Assembly (NCBI GenBank): GCA_010093605.1
Contig: MU004195.1
Coordinates: 1,259,736-1,323,735, forward strand
Source: Lophium mytilinum
Lineage: Eukaryota; Ascomycota; Dothideomycetes; Mytilinidiales; Mytilinidiaceae
Direction: 5' to 3'
DNA: 64,000 nt
The notes under the pieces were generated by a model. It saw nothing but the letters and a program-made list of their open reading frames with translations. It was not told where the DNA came from and searched no databases. Both the position numbers and the translations under genes were made by a program. This document shows positions 23,164 through 33,893 of this stretch, in pieces; position 1 is the stretch's first letter, and the number at the start of each line of letters is the position of its first letter.

Positions 23164-23908
23164 GGTAGATACACCAGTAAGGTCAAGGGCGGAAAATCCT
23201 CCCTGGAAACTAGCTTGAGCTTGTCCGACTAACACAATGATATGTGGCCTTGATTCGTGACTTGGGGATGTATTTTAAGACCCCTCGTTGAAACTTGACA
23301 ATTTCTAGTGAGGTAAGTTGGAACCTGTGCCGCGGTAGTGAGCCAGGCACCCAGGGTGAGCACCTGCAGGTGGACCTAAGCCAAACTCAGCCACTGTGGC
23401 GTATGGTCACGTGAGCATATGGGGTTAAGCAGCGTGCATATTGGGGTATTCGCCAGCTAATCCGGGGTCTATATTTGAGAGGCAACTTTGCGCATTCACG
23501 GCGTGTATCAATCTACCATGATGGATTTGCAGGTTCCGAGTGATTACGAGCACACGTGGGCAGGCGTCTGTCGATCTTTAAGGAGAAGGATTTAGGAGGG
23601 ATCATAGAAGAGTAGGTCGCTGATTCGACAATCGATCAGGGAACATCATATATATCAAGCGGGCAACATCTGCCCACATGCTCTTGAAAGTTGAACCGAA
23701 GTTCGGGGAAATTCCAGATGCAGGGGCGGGAAGGAACTTAAAGTGGGGTATATGTAGGTTGCTTAACTCGTGCAATCTCCCCGAGGTCAATTTGCAGAGC
23801 TCGCGGAGAAATGTCAAGATTTTGACTGTGTCAAGAGTACTGAATTTATTCTGCAGGGTGACTGACGATAGTGACCCTCTTCCAGACGAGAAGCTGCTTG
23901 TAAAGCTC
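23164..23908. other. intergenic region upstream of pis1
   Basis: Holds the pis1 promoter and the 3' flank of the DUF3237 gene. A CACGTGAG-like E-box near 23409 is visible. No gene supported: the 100-residue plus-strand frame at 23678 overlaps the DUF3237 3' end and has no recognisable domain. Confidence 0.45.
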
Positions 23909-24717
23909 TCATCTTATAACCTTGCTAACCTTGGTCTCGATAATCATGGGTTTGCCCTCTTCAACGACGAAGTGAGCTGACCCCACAAACAGGTCGTGTT
24001 CAAGCGATTTAAGGTGCTCAGCTCCAGTCTAGATGGACAATTAGCTTTTGCATTCGAATGCTGTGATCCTGTTTACCTCAATTTTGATTTGAGTAACTGG
24101 TAGATAATTAGCCCTGCGCTTCAATGGTTCCAATGGTCACTTACATGCGTCTCCAAAGTCCGTTGTTGTCGCATCTGGGCTTTGGAGCAGAATCTTGACG
24201 AACTGCTCGGTTAGGCGAATAATTCCGGTGTAAGAGTACGAGAGGAACTACGGATCTCGTTAATACAGATATGTTTATTCGCGATCTTAACTGACTGCTC
24301 CGTCTACGGTTCTAGAAAAAGACGAGAAGTTAGCTAGGCCGTTCCGAAAAACGTCCAATGCCCCTTACTTTATCGCAGCGTTCACATTGATCCGTGCGTG
24401 CGTCTGTCCTGGTTCAGGGCGAACATAGTCCGACCCGTAGACAACTTCGCCGTCAATAGCTGGCTCGAAACCAGGCTCGCTCTTAATCGATCCTGTCACG
24501 ATTGGCTGACAGGCCCGTTCAGCGTCGAGAAACGGACAAATTCAAAGGTGAGGCCTACTGTGATTTGGAGCCCACCACCGGTTGCGACACTTCCTGAAGG
24601 CTTATCAGTGAAGAAGGAGAGACTTTAACCGCGATGTATGTACCTACCGACATCATAAGGTATTGTTGCTTGGAGAAGAACAGTAAAGGCAGGCTGGAGG
24701 GAAGGGAAGCCGGACAT
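23909..24717 (-). CDS. DUF3237 family protein
   Basis: A small beta-rich protein of a family with no firmly assigned activity, often near aromatic or polyketide metabolism genes. Seven exons: 24717-24648, 24593-24559, 24505-24369, 24311-24296, 24247-24145, 24096-24077 and 24028-23909, giving 166 residues. Family landmarks join across the introns: IPYDVGGSVATGGG, TPIVTGSIKSEPGFEPAIDG, VVYGSDYVRPEPGQTHARIN, then IKTVDGAFLSYSYTGIIRL, and near the end FTQIKIETGAEHLKSLEHDL, FVGSAHFVV. Exons 4 and 6 are only 16 and 20 nt. All six introns are 48-66 nt. It lies upstream of and in the same direction as pis1. Function not assigned. Confidence 0.8.
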
Positions 24718-25039
24718 AATGATATTGAAAGTCTTGAGGCAAATACGGAGTGTCTCTGATGAATTAAGAAGTGAAAGTTAGGAGAGGAAGCAGACTAGGT
24801 TGATTAATATGTTCGAGCAAGTACCATGACCAAAGGGACCGGGGAAGGATGCGCCTCTTCCGGGATGCCTGAACTACGGAGCCGAACGAGTATGTCTTGG
24901 GTACGCTAGTGTAGTGGTTGCCGGATTGCACCGACAAACATTGAATAGTGAGATCTCATAGGAGCTAATAGTGCAAAATAGGCTGGCTATTCGCTATGAT
25001 TCAAGATGCCATGGCGCATCTGCAGAGCACTTTATCCAT
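24718..25039. other. short intergenic region upstream of the DUF3237 gene
   Basis: Contains ACGGAGCCGAA (24876-24886), an imperfect copy of the block's promoter element on the minus strand with 3-bp rather than 4-bp spacing. No gene seen. Confidence 0.4.
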
Positions 25040-25738
25040 TTACTCCAACCTGATGTTCTCTTCTATTTTCAAGCCACTAGTGAGATCCGCCTTTTGTGTA
25101 GCCATATTCACCGGGAACGAGAAATGCTCATGCACATACTTCCAGTTGCCATCATCCCTCTTACGGACGAGACTCGTAGTGCGAAAAGTGAAATCAAAAG
25201 CGTTTCCATCAGCAGCTACTCCCCAATATCGTTGCAACGCAGTTGCATATCCAAAAGTCTCCGTTACAGCCGTGATCTCGAGGTCCTTAAACGCGATCTG
25301 TGCGTCCGCGAGATAGGGAGTGATGTTGTCATAGTGGGGACGGAATCCAGGCCGTTGGACCGATCCCATCAGGTCGAAGTACATGGCCTCATCGAGGTCG
25401 TAGAACTTCTTCCCCCAATTGGGATGGTCTTTACAGTCGAAGTTACAGAAGTAGGCAAAGTCTTTGTAATGTTGAAGAATCTCCTCCTCAGCCCTCGCAA
25501 GTTTGGGATCGTGGTCCTAGCGTTTTGCTTAGTAAGTAGCTCGGTTCGGCTAAACTTCCCCTTTCCCTCAACGTTCTCCCATATCGTCACCACTCACTTT
25601 GTTTGCAGGTCCCGGAAGATCTTTGTGGAGCTCCGGGATGGTTGTCAGCGTTTTCTGCCACTCTAGTCAGCCTACTTGATGTCTGGATAGGTCCGGTATG
25701 TTCAATTCATTGCTCACCTCGTCCTTGAAGTCAGACAT
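25040..25738 (-). CDS. SnoaL-like/NTF2-fold protein
   Basis: Second NTF2-fold protein of the block. Exons 25738-25718, 25660-25598 and 25516-25040 give 186 residues. The N-terminus is assembled as MSDFKDEWQKTLTTIPELHK. It is followed by ARAEEEILQHYKDFAYFC, DLMGSVQRPGFRPHYDNI, FKDLEITAVTETFGYATALQ, and FDFTFRTTSLVRKRD with WKYVHEHFSFPV, the pattern of SnoaL_3/DUF4440-type domains. A role as a cyclase, isomerase or accessory protein is possible but not shown by any catalytic residue I can defend. It diverges from the P450 at 26099 across a short shared promoter. Confidence 0.8.
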
Positions 25739-26098
25739 AATGATATCAAACGCTGTGTCGTTCTTTTTCCATCATTGTGTCCTCGGGTCAGCCCATCATT
25801 AAGACTCGAACCGGAGTACCACATCAGTAGCCGCGTAAAACTGAAGCCGGGGCAATAGCCTTGTCCTGAGCTCCGGGGAACCCACATTACGTCTAACCCA
25901 GCTCCCCGAATGGATCGACTTAGCCTGCGGAAGGCCGGAGAAAGCGCCCGCGATAGGTTGGAGGCTCTTTAGTATGGTGTGGATATGACACGTGTGGTCG
26001 TGTGCATCTACATTCATCTTGCGTAGTGACCCTTTACATCGGCGAGTTTGGAAGAACCAGGGCGTGAAGAGCTAAACGATAGGGCACCGCAATCGATC
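25739..26098. promoter_or_regulatory. divergent promoter between SnoaL-like gene and cytochrome P450
   Basis: Carries a one-mismatch copy of the block element (CTGAGCTCCGG, 25866-25876) and an opposite-strand copy with 5-bp spacing (25927-25940, reading CCGGCCTTCCG). The two copies could serve both genes. Confidence 0.5.
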
Positions 26099-27859
26099 AT
26101 GGCTATCCTCACGACCATTGAAAGTTTTCTCCCAGCAAAATCTCAGGTACCAGGAGGCTATATAACCTACTTGGCTGCCTCATTTGCGGTAAGTTTCCCA
26201 ACTACGGCCATCATCACGTGTATCTAACGAAACGCATTAGCTTTTGATTGCGGTATACAAAGTATTAACGTATGACAAACGCCGTAAAAGCTTGCCACCT
26301 GGCCCGAAAGGGCTGCCCTTTATCGGGAGTCTCCTTGACTTCGCAGACGCCAACAAGCTTCCTGAAGTATGCTTAGGCTGGGCCCAGAAGTATGGCAAGA
26401 TCTCTTACGCGAAGATTGGTGGTACCGATTTCGTCTTCCTTAACACACCTACGGTTGTCAAGGACCTTATGGACAAGCGTGGACAAAAGTATAGCGATCG
26501 ACCACATATGCCAATGGCATTCGATGCCGTTTCCAACCAGAAACGCCAGTTTTTCATGCCATATGGTGACATCTGGCGTAACGTGCGAAAAATCAGCCAC
26601 GCAGCTCTGAACCTCAAGACATCTTCCTCATACAAGCCGGTGCAAGATTTTGAATCCAAGCAAGTGGTATATGACCTTCTGCATTCCAAGAATGATACCG
26701 ACTTTTACGACATCAACCGACGGTACTCCAACAGCTTGATCATGCTGATCACTTATGGCCGTCGCGTAGCCACTATGGAAGACCCGGCATTCCAAAAGAT
26801 CTTCAAAGTTCTTGAGCATTTCACCGCAATGGCTGAGCCCGGTGCTTGGTTGGTCGACGCATTCCCGTCCCTTGCAAAACTACCATCATGGATGGTGCAG
26901 AATTGGTGGAAGATTGGCCGAGAATGGCACGCAGAGGACTCCGCAATCTACCTTGGTTTCTACCGCGAGCTGGTCGAGAAAGCGAAGAACGGCACTGCGC
27001 CCGAGTGTTTTGTTCGGGACTTCTACGAGAGCAATCCCGAAAAGAATGGCGTCGACGAGGAGGGTGCTGCTTACGCTGCTGGTACGCTGGTAGAGGCAGG
27101 GAGCGAGTCTACGTCTACTGCGATCAACAGCTGGCTTCTAGCATGCTTGCTCTATCCCGAAGTTGTCACGAAGGCACAAGCAGAGCTTGACCGCGTGGTT
27201 GGCCATGATAGAATGCCTACTTTCGAAGACGAAGATAATCTGCCTTATATCAGAGCGATGGCCAAGGAAACTCTCCGCTGGCGACCGATCACCAAGATTG
27301 GCGTCAGTCATTCCACTACTGAAGACGACTGGTACGAAGGCTACTTCATCCCGAAGGGATCAGTTGTCGTTCTTAACTGGTGGTGAGTTGACACAGCAAG
27401 AATGTTCTGTTTCCTTTGACTACAAACTTACGCACTTTTAGGTCAATCCATTTTGACGAGAAATTCCACAAAGACGCTCAAGCCTTCAACCCTGACCGCT
27501 ACGTCAACGACCCTCTTTCCACAGCCGAATGCCTTAATGCCGCCGACCCCAACGCGCGAGATCATTACACCTACGGAGCCGGCCGTCGGGTCTGCTCTGG
27601 TATTCATGTGGCTCAGAACTCGCTTTTCATCAACATGGCACGGACACTTTGGGCTTTCAACGTGAAGAAGGCAAAAGGCCCTGATGGTAGAGAGGTGACA
27701 CCTCCAGGAACCATGGAAGACGGTTTCCTGTGTGTACCAAAGAAATTCGCGTGTCACTTTGAACCTAGAAGCCCAAAACACGCCAAGATCGTGGAAGAAT
27801 CCTGGATCGAAGCGGAGAAAGAAGGCTTGAGCTGGCTAAGGACCAAGCATAGGCTGTAA
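26099..27859 (+). CDS. cytochrome P450 monooxygenase (first of two)
   Basis: Membrane-anchored haem monooxygenase. Exons 26099-26188, 26241-27382 and 27442-27859 give 549 residues. The N-terminal anchor is near residues 20-40 (YITYLAASFALLIAVYKVL), followed by the hinge LPPGPKGLPFIG. The I-helix reads AGTLVEAGSESTST, the K-helix ExxR is ETLRWRP, and the haem loop is YTYGAGRRVCSG with its cysteine near residue 462. The first position of the usual FxxGxRxCxG is Tyr, as in several fungal families. The 3' exon join gives VVLNWWSIHFDEKF. It is divergent with the SnoaL-like gene. The family is certain; the CYP number and substrate are not. Confidence 0.93.
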
Positions 27860-28620
27860 GCTATTCTGGAAGACACATTCCATCACTGCATTACGAGAAG
27901 TGTGATGGCATATTGTTTTGAAGCTGAGTTGATTGAGTGCAAGCGGTGGTATTACTAATATTAGTCTCATTCACAGAAAGAGAGAGCTATGATAGAGTAC
28001 CTATTCGACCGCTTTCACCTTTAATGCCTAAATCAATGAACGTGTGCTTTGTGCTATTGTGTATCCTCCAATGTTGGTGTTGACTTCAATTTATTTGCGG
28101 CTAGCTGAATATATCCCGCTATTCAATTCACGGTCCAATCAACGGGCTCCACTTTTATTCCTTCACAACCGGGCATCATACTTCGAAATTTCTCTACCAT
28201 TACTCCTGAACCCTGACTACCCCTCACTTCGGCATCAAAGAGCTTGGGGTGAAAGAGGGTCAACCTGCGTCTCATTCTCCATCTATTTACGCTCTTGGCC
28301 GGCGGGCATAATTCCGGGCTCCGAGATACCAGTTTACATCCACTATACCCCAGTCCGTCACAACAGCTTTCCTTCTTCGAGCTACTTCGAGTTCAAGATC
28401 ACGTACCGAGCTCAGGGTAGCACGGGATACAGCCATTGGTAACGAATAATGCGGAGGACAAGATCAACCTCCGCGGATTCCGGGGTTGAGTTATAGCGAT
28501 CTAATCGAAAAGTCAAGCATATAGCTCTCTAACTCTCAATACTAAACGTCAACCTCAAGTCACATTTCCCTTTCTTCTCATCTGAGCAAAGTAGTATCAC
28601 GATCCCTCAATCTCTTCACC
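27860..28620. other. intergenic region holding the promoter of the AttH-like gene
   Basis: No gene supported. A 132-residue plus-strand frame at 28044 has no family features. The region contains a perfect block element at 28314. Confidence 0.45.
28314..28324 (+). promoter_or_regulatory. CCG-N4-CCG element (CCGGGCTCCGA)
   Basis: Exact match to CCG-RSCT-CCG-R, about 300 bp upstream of the AttH-like gene. Confidence 0.5.
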
Positions 28621-29697
28621 ATGCCAACCCAATACGTCCCCCCAGAAGCCGACTACTGGCTCCCCGTCCCGCCCCCCGGCGAAACATGGCACACCCACAC
28701 CATCCACACGCACTACTTCGGCTGGAGCATCCCCTCCGAAAAGCTCGGCTGCTTCATCTACGTCCGCGCCCAGCCACATTTCAAGCTCTGCCTTGCGGGC
28801 GTCTCCATCTTCCGCGGCATGAACAACCTGCGGCCCCTCGACTGCGAGCACTCCAACATCGTCAACACCCTGCCTTGGCCGACGGTCACGCCGAGCGGCG
28901 AGGGTGGTTCCATGAAGCTCGAGACGGAGAATGGGCTGAGCATCGAGTTTCTGGAGCCGGGCCATAAGATGCGGATTGTGTATAAGAGCAAGGACGGCGC
29001 GACGCATTTCGATGTCACGCAGACCGGGCTTTGTCCTGCGCTGCCTAGGGGTCATGTGATGGCGGGCGAGGACCGTGATAGGCGTGAGGGGCAGAAGCCG
29101 GGTGGGTTGGAGCAGTTGATGCATTGCGTGGGCGACGTGACGCTGAATGGGAAGGAGTACAAGATCGACTGCTCCGCATCGCGGGACCGGTCGTGGGGTC
29201 AAGTGCGAACGGAAGACGAAGTCACTTTTCCCCCCATCGGTTGGTCGCCCATGGCATTCGGAAAAGAGCTCTCCTTCAACCAAGTCGGGATCGAGGATTA
29301 TCAAAAGAGCACCCCGGATTGGGAGGGCGTGTTCAAGTATGATAAGAGCAAGCCGTCGCATCACTTTTCGTGGCTGGTGAAGGATGGCACGGAGGTGAGG
29401 AATGTTATAAAGGTGCATAGAAGGGTGCTTGAGTTTCACCCGCAGTTGCATTCGGCGATAAAGCAAGAGATTGAGTTTGAGGATGATAAGGGAGAAAAAT
29501 ACTTCATCAAAGGAGAGGCGATTGCCGTTGCTCAATTGCCCTCTTGGCCGAATAACGTCTTCGTGGACAGCGTGTACAGATGGGAAGATGATAAGGGGAG
29601 GGTCACCCATTGCGCTTATCAAGAGGCGTGGTACGCAAGATATCAGCAGTTTGTGAAAGGGTTGTTGGATATCAAGCCGAAGCAGGCAATCCCGTAG
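28621..29697 (+). CDS. AttH-like (DUF7064/DUF7065-type) protein of unknown function
   Basis: A 358-residue single-exon protein, unusual beside its intron-rich neighbours. It begins MPTQYVPPEADYWLPVPPPG with ETWHTHTIHTHYFGW, and contains CSASRDRSWGQVRTED, FSFNQ-like segments and AYQEAWYARYQQF near the end. The layout, two beta-rich lipocalin-like halves with an N-terminal W-H-HYF segment and a central R-D-R-S-W-G, resembles AttH/hydroxyneurosporene-synthase-like proteins seen near steroid, carotenoid or cyclic-lipid metabolism genes. I cannot name an activity. It has no signal peptide or membrane segment. The next gene (P450) runs towards it on the other strand, and a block promoter element lies upstream. 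Confidence 0.7.
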   Translation: MPTQYVPPEADYWLPVPPPGETWHTHTIHTHYFGWSIPSEKLGCFIYVRAQPHFKLCLAGVSIFRGMNNLRPLDCEHSNIVNTLPWPTVTPSGEGGSMKLETENGLSIEFLEPGHKMRIVYKSKDGATHFDVTQTGLCPALPRGHVMAGEDRDRREGQKPGGLEQLMHCVGDVTLNGKEYKIDCSASRDRSWGQVRTEDEVTFPPIGWSPMAFGKELSFNQVGIEDYQKSTPDWEGVFKYDKSKPSHHFSWLVKDGTEVRNVIKVHRRVLEFHPQLHSAIKQEIEFEDDKGEKYFIKGEAIAVAQLPSWPNNVFVDSVYRWEDDKGRVTHCAYQEAWYARYQQFVKGLLDIKPKQAIP

Positions 29698-30297
29698 GGC
29701 GTCTAAAAGCAATGAAAGGCGTTCTGAACATACATGACATTTTAAACGACTGAACTCAGCGCGTTTGTTACTCGTTCTTCCTCATGTCCATTCGCAGAAT
29801 GCAAGTCTCTTGTGCGAAAGTACTGAAGTTAGGAGGTATCCTCCTTATGATAGTGTCTTTTGAGCCTAAGGTTTGAGTGAAGGGTCGAGGTCATACGGAA
29901 TAGAAACAGTAATTTATATCACTGCAACATCGATAAGCCATAGTTTCGAGCGTGAGTATTGAGGTAGCTGGAGAACAGAACAAGCCATGAGGTTTCTTCG
30001 GTTAGGTACACTGGCGAGCGACCTTTGTCACCCACTTTGTCTTTCTGAGCATTTGCTAGGAAAATGAAACCTGTCAATACATGATGAACCTTCTTTAGCG
30101 TTCTTTGGAGCTCCAATGTTTCAAAACTTTCCAATGCTTGATGGACACGTTAATTCAAATTGCATCTCGCTCGCTAATGATAGTTCGCACCTGACTGCCG
30201 GAGATAATACGACTACATGTAGACTAGTCTTCCCATTCATAGCACTAGGAAAATTCGCTTACCGACATTCTATATAAACAGTGTGTTGTCATTATAC
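29698..30297. other. convergent 3' intergenic region, nothing recognised
   Basis: The stretch lies between two gene 3' ends. Only a short minus-strand frame (about 70 codons, 30134-29919) without a known domain is present. Confidence 0.45.
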
Positions 30298-32412
30298 CTA
30301 TGGCTTCTTCTCCTTCGAGACGAAAACCGTCTCGAAGAACTCCTCTGTAAAGTTCCCATCCGCATCCAGTGACTTCTGGGCCTCTTTCCAGGAGTCTCGG
30401 ATGATCTCCACCCTGCGTTGGTCGCGAGGCTCGATCACAGCGCTATTTCTTGTTAGCTCGCGGGTAGAGGACGCTCCTCCTAGGATAGAGTACTTACGGG
30501 TAGGGTACGGGGCGAACGATGAAGCCCTGGGTGACTTCATCTTGGTTGATCGGGATAGGTACGCCGGCACTATCAAGCTTGCGGGAGAATTTGAACCCCC
30601 ACAAGAGGCGGGAGACAGCGGTGAAGAGACCTCGTTCCGCAACATGGAAGCCAGGGCATACGCGGCGGCCAGCACCAAACGTGAAATGTGGGCGCTTGCT
30701 CGAATCGGGATCGATACCGTAATTATCACTCAGCGTGTTCTCCGCACTGTGACGAGAGGGGTCAAACACCCGAGGATCGTTTTTGACGTTGTTGTTTAGA
30801 GTCCAAACATTGATGAACATGGATGCGCCTTTGGGTATTAGATATCCCTTGTAAATGTCGTCCTTTAGTAGCGAGTGCGGTACTGCAGCACTTAGAGTCG
30901 TGGGCATCCCTACTAAAGTTAAGATTGACACACTGGAATGTTGGCAGACTTCATACATCTTAGCGACTCCTCGATGACAGCGCGGATATAGGGCAAGTTC
31001 TCCCGGTCTTCCCAGACCGGGAGTCGATCTGGTCCTACGACCTGATCAATTTCACGTTGCGCTTCTGCCTGTACCTCTGGGTAAAGGATCATAGCTTTGA
31101 CGAATCCCAGCATAGTATTCCATTGCGTATCTCTAGTTTCTATTAGCATTGAGTCTCATTGGTACGAAAAATTGAATCACGAACGTGGCTGCGCCGAAGC
31201 CATGAGCAGCATTGTTTGCTATCTCAACATCGGTCAGTCGATCTTTGTCTTCGCTGAGAAGCATGTCACGTATAAAACCTGGAAGTTCATTATTCTTGAA
31301 GATCGGACCATAAGCGGGTACGTTAGCTTACTTGGATACACTTTGCCTTCTTGGATGCTGGTCTTTGCGCCCTCCATAAGCTGCATGAATAAGTTCTCTT
31401 CGATGACCCTAATTCGTGCCAGCAGCTGCTTGTAGGGCATTAGGAATGTCGGACAGTAGCGGTAGAATGGTCGGAGAAACGGGAAAAAGTCGACGAGTTG
31501 CAGATTCGCGGCCTCACTTGTCAGATCCATCCACTTCCTTCGGATTAGCAGGTATTGAGAGGAGGCTGATCATGTGACTTACATCCATCAAGTCCTTAAC
31601 TCTTCCCCCACTACTCGTCGTCCTGAAGCCGTAGAGCACCGTGGAAGCTACACTAGTAGTGTACCGTTGCAAGTGACGAGAAAAATCATCGGGCACATCC
31701 AGCATTTCGTTTAGCAGCTGAGTGCTGTCGAACGCCTAAGATACATCAGCCTGAACTATGCAATACGGGCTAGACGAAACATACCTGATAGGGAATGTAC
31801 TGATTTGCGACCGTTTTGTTTAAGCGCAGATGGTACATTTTGCGTTGACGTCTCCAAACATCGTCATTACTGATTGCATGTTAGTGATCCGTCTGATGAG
31901 AAAATCTCAGCATCATATTTTACTCTCGAAACGCAATATTCATGTTGCCCCCGAACTCGCGAATGAACAAGTCAGGACGAGCAGCATAGGTGTGGCCGCG
32001 TTTCTCCAATAGATCCTTGACGACTGTTTCATCGTTCATGAGGACCATGGTCTGACCCGCCAACTTCAAGGTCATAATAGGCCCATCTGTTTTTCTATGT
32101 TAGACTGCAACGCTGAAAATGGGTACCACGACCATTTCTTACATTCCTGAGCCCATTCCCTGAATTTGAAATGAAAGTCTTTCAGTGGCATCTGGTGGAG
32201 GTTACCAAGAATAGGGATTGTGGGTGGCCCTGTCCATCGTGATTAGAGCGAGCAAGGTAATGCTGGATACCAACATGCTACTCACCTGGAGGCATATTTT
32301 TGGGCCTCATTCCATAGTTCAACACCTTGTACCCTACGAACGCTCCAATAATGGCGATAGCGAGCCAATACACATACGGAAACTCTGAGGTGGTGTTCTG
32401 AAGTAGCCCCAT
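30298..32412 (-). CDS. cytochrome P450 monooxygenase (second of two)
   Basis: Ten exons: 32412-32286, 32229-32143, 32086-31924, 31869-31785, 31735-31583, 31533-31332, 31278-31185, 31132-30957, 30909-30498 and 30442-30298, giving 547 residues with all phases consistent. The anchor near residues 14-36 ([18 protein letters not shown]) is followed by [13 protein letters not shown]. The C-helix [13 protein letters not shown], the I-helix GFGAATDTQWN (acid-Thr pair created across intron 7), the ExxR motif EESLRWMP, and the haem loop [12 protein letters not shown] (cysteine near 447) are all present. It differs clearly from the P450 at 26099 in intron number, so it is not a recent tandem copy. A perfect block promoter element lies about 155 bp upstream. 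Substrate unknown. Confidence 0.9.
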
Positions 32413-33405
32413 GATTGGTTCAATTAGAAAAAAGGGCTTTACGAATGCTGTAATATGGGCTACACATGGGACCTATCGAGGCCACTGTGTTCGATATACG
32501 GTTGTCGTTGTGGTTGATCTGCAAGTCGGAGAGCTCGGTACAGCCTGCTTCCTCCCCGGCAAGCCTTCCGGCCTCCGGGGCGACTGAGTAAAGCTACTTT
32601 CTACCGCGGAGGAAATTGTGGAGAGGGAGTATAGGAAACCCTGGCCACAGATAGACTTCTCCCCGCCTCCATGGTGTATCAGGCGGTCCACGGAGCACCG
32701 CGGCATCGGCGAGTGCCTCGAGGAAGGTCGTACCATTGCCGCATTGGGCTGGGCGGCTTGGATAGGCATCGGGTGAAGATCAAGTAATTGAAAGAAAGAT
32801 AGGAACGTTTGCTCTCACCCGAAAGTTCATGCTGAAGAATTATACGTGTAGACGATGCTCATGTGGAGCAATGCGGTGGTTACAGAGGGGGTTCTCGATT
32901 TGGGACAGACCTCTAACCTCTCTGGTAGAAAGATATCGAGAAGCTTGAGTACGTTGCATCCACTAGCACAGGGCGCTCATCCCATACCTACTTCATTAAT
33001 GCTACCGTAAGCTCCTAAGCTTCAAGATTCAATGGCTTGTCGTGGGTTTTTGTACACAATCTTGACCCTTTCATGAAGCATCAAACTTATCTCCAAAATT
33101 TCATCGGGCGTAGAACGATCAGTTTGAACAGTCAGTAGTTCGCGAGGCCATCTCACAGAGAGTCGCAAATATGCAATGCTTTCGGAAAGGGGTGAGTTTG
33201 GATGGAAGCGCGCGCAACTCGCCCGTGGTGTTTGGCTACTTCTAATTGGGCAAAGCGCCAATCTGTCGCGACTGAACTTCCAGACCGCATCGGCGGGATA
33301 GAAAAGGCGGCCCTCCCACAACAAACACTCCACCACTCCTTTGCTCGCAAACCCTCCACCCAATCCGCACCACTCTCTCACACCGTACAACATTCTCGCG
33401 CAACT
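32413..33405. other. intergenic boundary between the metabolic block and housekeeping genes
   Basis: Contains the P450 promoter (element at 32568) and, at the right, the CHZ1 promoter. Open frames here on both strands lack conserved domains. Confidence 0.45.
32568..32578 (+). promoter_or_regulatory. CCG-N4-CCG element (CCGGCCTCCGG)
   Basis: Exact match to the block consensus about 155 bp upstream of the second P450. A related CGGAGAGCTCGG lies near 32527. Confidence 0.55.
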
Positions 33406-33893
33406 ATGGGCGACCACGCAACCGACCACAAAATGGAGGATGACACCGCCATGCAGAGCCCCGCCGCCAGCGGCGCCATTGAGAACCTGAAGGGCAAGGG
33501 AAAGGCCGCTGACCAGCAACCAGAACACAGCATGGATGAGGAGTCGTCCGATGAAGAGGAGTCTGGCGCTGAGAACGAGGTACGTTTCACTCGTTGCGCC
33601 TGAGATGTTGCGTCTGATATTTACTAACAACCGTGCCCCACTATAGGCCCATGAAGGTATAAACACCGCCACTGCTCCGCGCCCCCTCGAACAACGTACT
33701 GACGAGAGGGACAGCTGAGCCAGAGGACGAGGATACGATGGAGGAAATCAACACCGACAACATCATCAACGACGGCCGGCGCACTCGCGGTAAAAGCATT
33801 GACTTCAAGAAGGCCGCTGCCGAGTTGGACGACGACGATGAGGAAGATGACGACGAGGACTTCCAGGACCCAGACGATGCGATGGAGGAGTAG
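33406..33893 (+). CDS. chz1: histone H2A.Z-specific chaperone CHZ1
   Basis: Small acidic nuclear chaperone that delivers H2A.Z-H2B to the SWR1 remodeller. Exons 33406-33579, 33647-33656 and 33715-33893 give 120 residues. The middle exon is only 10 nt. The CHZ motif is complete: TMEEINTDNIINDGRRTRGK followed by SIDF. It is flanked by acidic tracts (MDEESSDEEESGAENE; ELDDDDEEDDDEDFQDPDD). Exon joins give NEAHEAEPEDEDTMEE. Length and composition match the family. The long minus-strand frame across it is a shadow. Confidence 0.93.

Noticed and set aside
28044-28442. 132-codon plus-strand frame
   Set aside because: No conserved motif; it overlaps the promoter element of the AttH-like gene.
28597-29712. 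371-codon minus-strand frame
   Set aside because: It mirrors the AttH-like gene; codon bias and family motifs belong to the plus strand.
26099-32412. idea that the two P450s are a recent tandem duplication
   Set aside because: They differ in intron number (2 versus 9), in orientation, and in the I-helix and haem-loop sequence.
32473-32769. 98-codon minus-strand frame upstream of the second P450
   Set aside because: Low-complexity Thr/Ser/Arg composition in promoter sequence.
33022-33672. 216-codon minus-strand frame
   Set aside because: It is antisense to chz1 and the upstream leader; the sense strand carries the complete CHZ motif.
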